Shown here one piece after another: positions 5,574 to 7,282 of a stretch of 7,282 nucleotides of DNA (positions within the stretch are counted from its first letter, which is position 1; each line of letters begins with the position of its first letter). A model generated the notes under the pieces. The model made no database searches and was not told the DNA's origin. It was given only the letters and a program-made list of their open reading frames with translations. The DNA is from Lachnospiraceae bacterium UBA3863 (GTDB lineage Bacteria > Bacillota > Clostridia > Lachnospirales > Lachnospiraceae), in the NCBI GenBank assembly GCA_002392385.1, contig DGGX01000066.1, positions 1 to 7,282 on the forward strand, in the 5' to 3' direction. The translations under genes were made by a program, and so were the position numbers.

Positions 5574-5629
5574 AATGCAAAAACATTACCGAAGGCGCGC
5601 AGGCGTGTCTCCGGTAATGTTCGTGCATT
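5574..5629 (-). terminator. Long imperfect-palindrome terminator of fba
   Basis: AACATTACCG (5582-5591) and CGGTAATGTT (5612-5621) are perfect 10-bp inverted copies, and on the minus strand the stem runs into five T (5579-5583). It lies about 46 nt after the fba stop, as expected for its terminator. The dyad continues inward as AGGCGCG/CGTGTCT (5593-5599, 5604-5610) and outward as AATGCA/TGCATT (5574-5579, 5624-5629), giving a 56-bp palindrome, longer than terminators usually are. Confidence 0.75.
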
Positions 5630-5674
5630 CAAAGGTTCAGTGCGACGATCCCGTCAATCGTCTGTTCCCGCCGA

Positions 5675-6613
5675 TCAGATCTTGCCGTCGGAGCCGAGAA
5701 CTTCCGTGATCTTGTGGGCCACGATCGCCTTGACATACTTGCGGCCGTCGCCGATGTACTGTCTGGGATCGAAGTGGTCCGGATGTGCCTCGAAGTGCTC
5801 ACGGATACCCGCGGTCATGCCGAGACGAAGGTCGGAGTCGATGTTGATCTTGCAGACCGCGCCCTTGGCAGCCTCACGCAGCTGATCCTCCGGAACGCCG
5901 ATGGCATCCTTCAGAGCGCCGCCGTGGGCATTGATGATGTGGACATATTCCTGCGGAACGGAAGAAGAACCGTGCAGAACGATCGGGAAGCCGGGAAGCC
6001 TTCTGGAGACTTCTGCCAGGATGTCCAGACGCAGCTTGGGATCCGTGCCGGGCTTGAACTTATAAGCGCCGTGGCTGGTGCCGATGGCGATCGCCAGAGA
6101 ATCGACGCCGGTCCTCTTCACGAACTCCTCGACCTGATCGGGATCCGTGTACATAGCCTTGTCAGCGTCCACGCTCACAGCATCCTCGATGCCGGCCAGG
6201 GTGCCCAGCTCAGCCTCGACGACAACGCCGTGCTCATGCGCATACTCGGCGACCTTTCTGGACTCCTCGATGTTCTCCTCGAAATCATGGCCGGAATAGT
6301 CGATCATGACAGAGGTGAATCCGCCGTCCACGCACTCCTTGCAGACTGCGAAGTCTGCGCCGTGATCCAGGTGAAGAGCGATCGGGATCTCGGGATAGAG
6401 CTCAACAGCCGCCTCGACGAGCTTCTTCAGATATACGGAGTTCGCATATTTTCTCGCGCCCGCGCTGGCCTGAAGGATAACGGGGGACCTCAGCTCGGCT
6501 GCCGCCTCGGTGATCGCCTGGACGATTTCCATGTTATTGACATTGAAAGCGCCGATGGCGTATCCGCCGTCATAAGCCTTTTTGAACATTTCAGTAGTTG
6601 TAACTAATGCCAT
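5675..6613 (-). CDS. fba: Class II fructose-1,6-bisphosphate aldolase
   Basis: This zinc-dependent cytoplasmic glycolytic enzyme cleaves fructose 1,6-bisphosphate to dihydroxyacetone phosphate and glyceraldehyde 3-phosphate. Its 312 residues match the usual bacterial class II length. Key motifs are LHLDHG with catalytic D83 and zinc ligand H84, VEAELG with E135, IGTSHGAYK with zinc ligand H181, LHGSSS with zinc ligand H214, and NIDSD (257-261) in the phosphate/substrate region. The related tagatose-bisphosphate aldolases share this fold, but the overall sequence reads as fba. The start at 6613 follows a GGGGG-rich ribosome site. A good promoter and a strong terminator bracket the gene, so it is a single-gene unit on the minus strand, divergent from the DUF937 gene. 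Confidence 0.97.
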   Translation of the reverse strand: MALVTTTEMFKKAYDGGYAIGAFNVNNMEIVQAITEAAAELRSPVILQASAGARKYANSVYLKKLVEAAVELYPEIPIALHLDHGADFAVCKECVDGGFTSVMIDYSGHDFEENIEESRKVAEYAHEHGVVVEAELGTLAGIEDAVSVDADKAMYTDPDQVEEFVKRTGVDSLAIAIGTSHGAYKFKPGTDPKLRLDILAEVSRRLPGFPIVLHGSSSVPQEYVHIINAHGGALKDAIGVPEDQLREAAKGAVCKINIDSDLRLGMTAGIREHFEAHPDHFDPRQYIGDGRKYVKAIVAHKITEVLGSDGKI

Positions 6614-6696
6614 TTCATTTCCCCCTTTTTAAAAGAGATGAGATTAAACCAATCGATGCCGGGCATTCCGGACCCTCGATATTACAGACAACGCTT

Positions 6697-6726
6697 ATTA
6701 TAGCATATTCCCTCGTTTTGTGTGAA
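6697..6726 (-). promoter_or_regulatory. fba: Promoter of fba
   Basis: On the minus strand TTCACA (6721-6726), an 18-bp spacer and a perfect TATAAT (6697-6702) form a good sigma-70-type promoter. The start near 6690 leaves about 75 nt of leader. In it ATCGA and TCGAT (6652-6656, 6676-6680) can close a small stem around CCGG repeats; no role is evident. Confidence 0.75.
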
Positions 6727-6772
6727 GAAGATAACATATTAATAAAAGAAGTCCTTCCTGCCCTTTGTGTAG

Positions 6773-6778
6773 TACAAT
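6773..6778 (+). promoter_or_regulatory. Possible -10 box for the DUF937 gene
   Basis: TACAAT (6773-6778) lies 48 bp before the start codon, in the region between the divergent fba promoter and the gene. No recognisable -35 is found at 16-18 bp spacing, so the call is weak. Confidence 0.35.
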
Positions 6779-6825
6779 AGTAGCAGGATCCGATTTCCAT
6801 TTTCTGAAGGGAGGTACCAAACGCT

Positions 6826-7282
6826 ATGAATCTGCTCGGAATGCTTCTGAAACTCATGCTTGCCAAGAATGCCGTCAGCTCCGTCGCCGGCAAGACCGGT
6901 CTGTCTGATAAGCAGATCAAGAGCCTGATGACCCTGGCCATCCCGCTCCTGCTCAAATATCTGACAGGCAACGCTTCCCAGGGCTCCGGTGCCCAGTCTC
7001 TGCTGACCGCCCTCTCCCAGCACACCAACAAGAACAGCATGGACCTGCAGCTGCAGGATGCTGACGAGAAGGACGGCTCCCTGATCATCGGTCATATCCT
7101 GGGCAATGACAGGGACAAGGTCACCAGAGATCTGTCCTCCCAGACGGGCATCGATCCCGCCATGGTCGCCCGCATCCTTACCATCATCGCCCCCGCTCTC
7201 CTCAGCGGTATCTCCGCGGCATCCAGCCAGGCCGCCCAGACACCCAAGCCCCAGGCCGCCCAGGCACCCAAGCCTCAGGCTG
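6826..7282 (+). CDS. DUF937-domain protein, 3' end outside window
   Basis: The first 152 codons are in the window with no stop. The start follows AAGGGAGG (6807-6814) at 11-nt spacing. Residues 1-130 match the DUF937 pattern: a leucine-rich helical N-terminus (NLLGMLLKLM, then LAIPLLLKYL at 37-46), LLTALSQH (59-66), DGSLIIGHILG (83-93) and the end motif IIAPALLSGIS (120-130). From residue 136 an Ala/Gln/Pro/Lys-rich tail begins with two near-identical 8-residue repeats and is cut by the window edge. No signal peptide is evident. The family's function is not established, so none is assigned. The gene is divergent from fba. Confidence 0.82.
   Translation, partial: MNLLGMLLKLMLAKNAVSSVAGKTGLSDKQIKSLMTLAIPLLLKYLTGNASQGSGAQSLLTALSQHTNKNSMDLQLQDADEKDGSLIIGHILGNDRDKVTRDLSSQTGIDPAMVARILTIIAPALLSGISAASSQAAQTPKPQAAQAPKPQA
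7231..7278 (+). repeat. 24-bp tandem repeat in the DUF937 gene
   Basis: Two in-frame 24-bp units (7231-7254, 7255-7278) encode AAQTPKPQ and AAQAPKPQ and differ at only two bases. A third unit seems to begin at 7279, and the array continues past the window end. The encoded Pro/Lys/Gln tail is probably extended and disordered. Confidence 0.8.

Noticed and set aside
5714..6607. Plus-strand open frame of 297 codons opposite fba
   Set aside because: fba is unmistakable on the minus strand. The plus-strand frame has no ribosome site or domain.
6615..7088. Minus-strand open frame opposite the DUF937 gene and upstream of fba
   Set aside because: It runs antisense through the DUF937 gene and over the fba promoter. 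The plus-strand protein is the one with a recognisable domain and a ribosome site.

Overview
The window is GC-rich bacterial DNA with Shine-Dalgarno-led genes. It most likely comes from a Clostridia chromosome, perhaps Lachnospiraceae. This rests on the style of the proteins: a fused chorismate mutase/prephenate dehydratase whose ACT domain has an RSRP-type motif, a class II aldolase of the Clostridia type, an RsiV-like DUF3298 lipoprotein and a DUF937 protein. The placement is inference; no marker gene is present. Nothing looks mobile: no transposase, integrase, tRNA, rRNA or CRISPR array was seen.

Layout. At the left edge, on the minus strand, is the 5' part of a DUF21/CBS membrane protein of the CorC/HlyC family. 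A divergent intergenic region (978-1261) carries a good plus-strand promoter, two dyads next to its start point and a minus-strand terminator. It is followed by a plus-strand hotdog acyl-CoA thioesterase (1262-1795). This converges on a minus-strand aroF-pheA operon (3969 down to 1824), which encodes DAHP synthase and the bifunctional P-protein. Upstream of aroF is a leader of about 220 nt. Further upstream on the minus strand are a single-domain rhodanese (4250-4570), a DUF3298 lipoprotein (4630-5493) and class II fructose-bisphosphate aldolase (5675-6613). At the right edge a plus-strand DUF937 gene (6826 onward) diverges from fba and is cut by the window end.

The most notable content is the aroF-pheA leader. 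It has a minus-strand promoter (TTGACT, 17 bp, TAAACT), a strong Shine-Dalgarno and a 29-codon peptide ORF with the run Tyr-Phe-Tyr-Gly-Phe. After the ORF come four mutually exclusive pairing segments built from repeats of CGGCT and AGCCG, and then a terminator with six U residues just before aroF. The geometry fits ribosome-mediated transcription attenuation like that of enterobacterial trp and pheA. A ribosome stalled at the Tyr/Phe codons masks segment 1, so segment 2 pairs with segment 3 as an 8-bp antiterminator. A ribosome that reaches the stop codon masks segment 2, and the 3:4 terminator forms. Clostridia and Bacilli more usually control such genes with T-boxes or TRAP, and no T-box is visible here.

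Functionally, AroF makes the first shikimate-pathway intermediate and PheA commits chorismate to phenylalanine, so Tyr/Phe sensing in the shared leader is coherent. The other genes (aldolase in glycolysis, lipoprotein, rhodanese, thioesterase, CBS membrane protein) look like separately promoted housekeeping genes.
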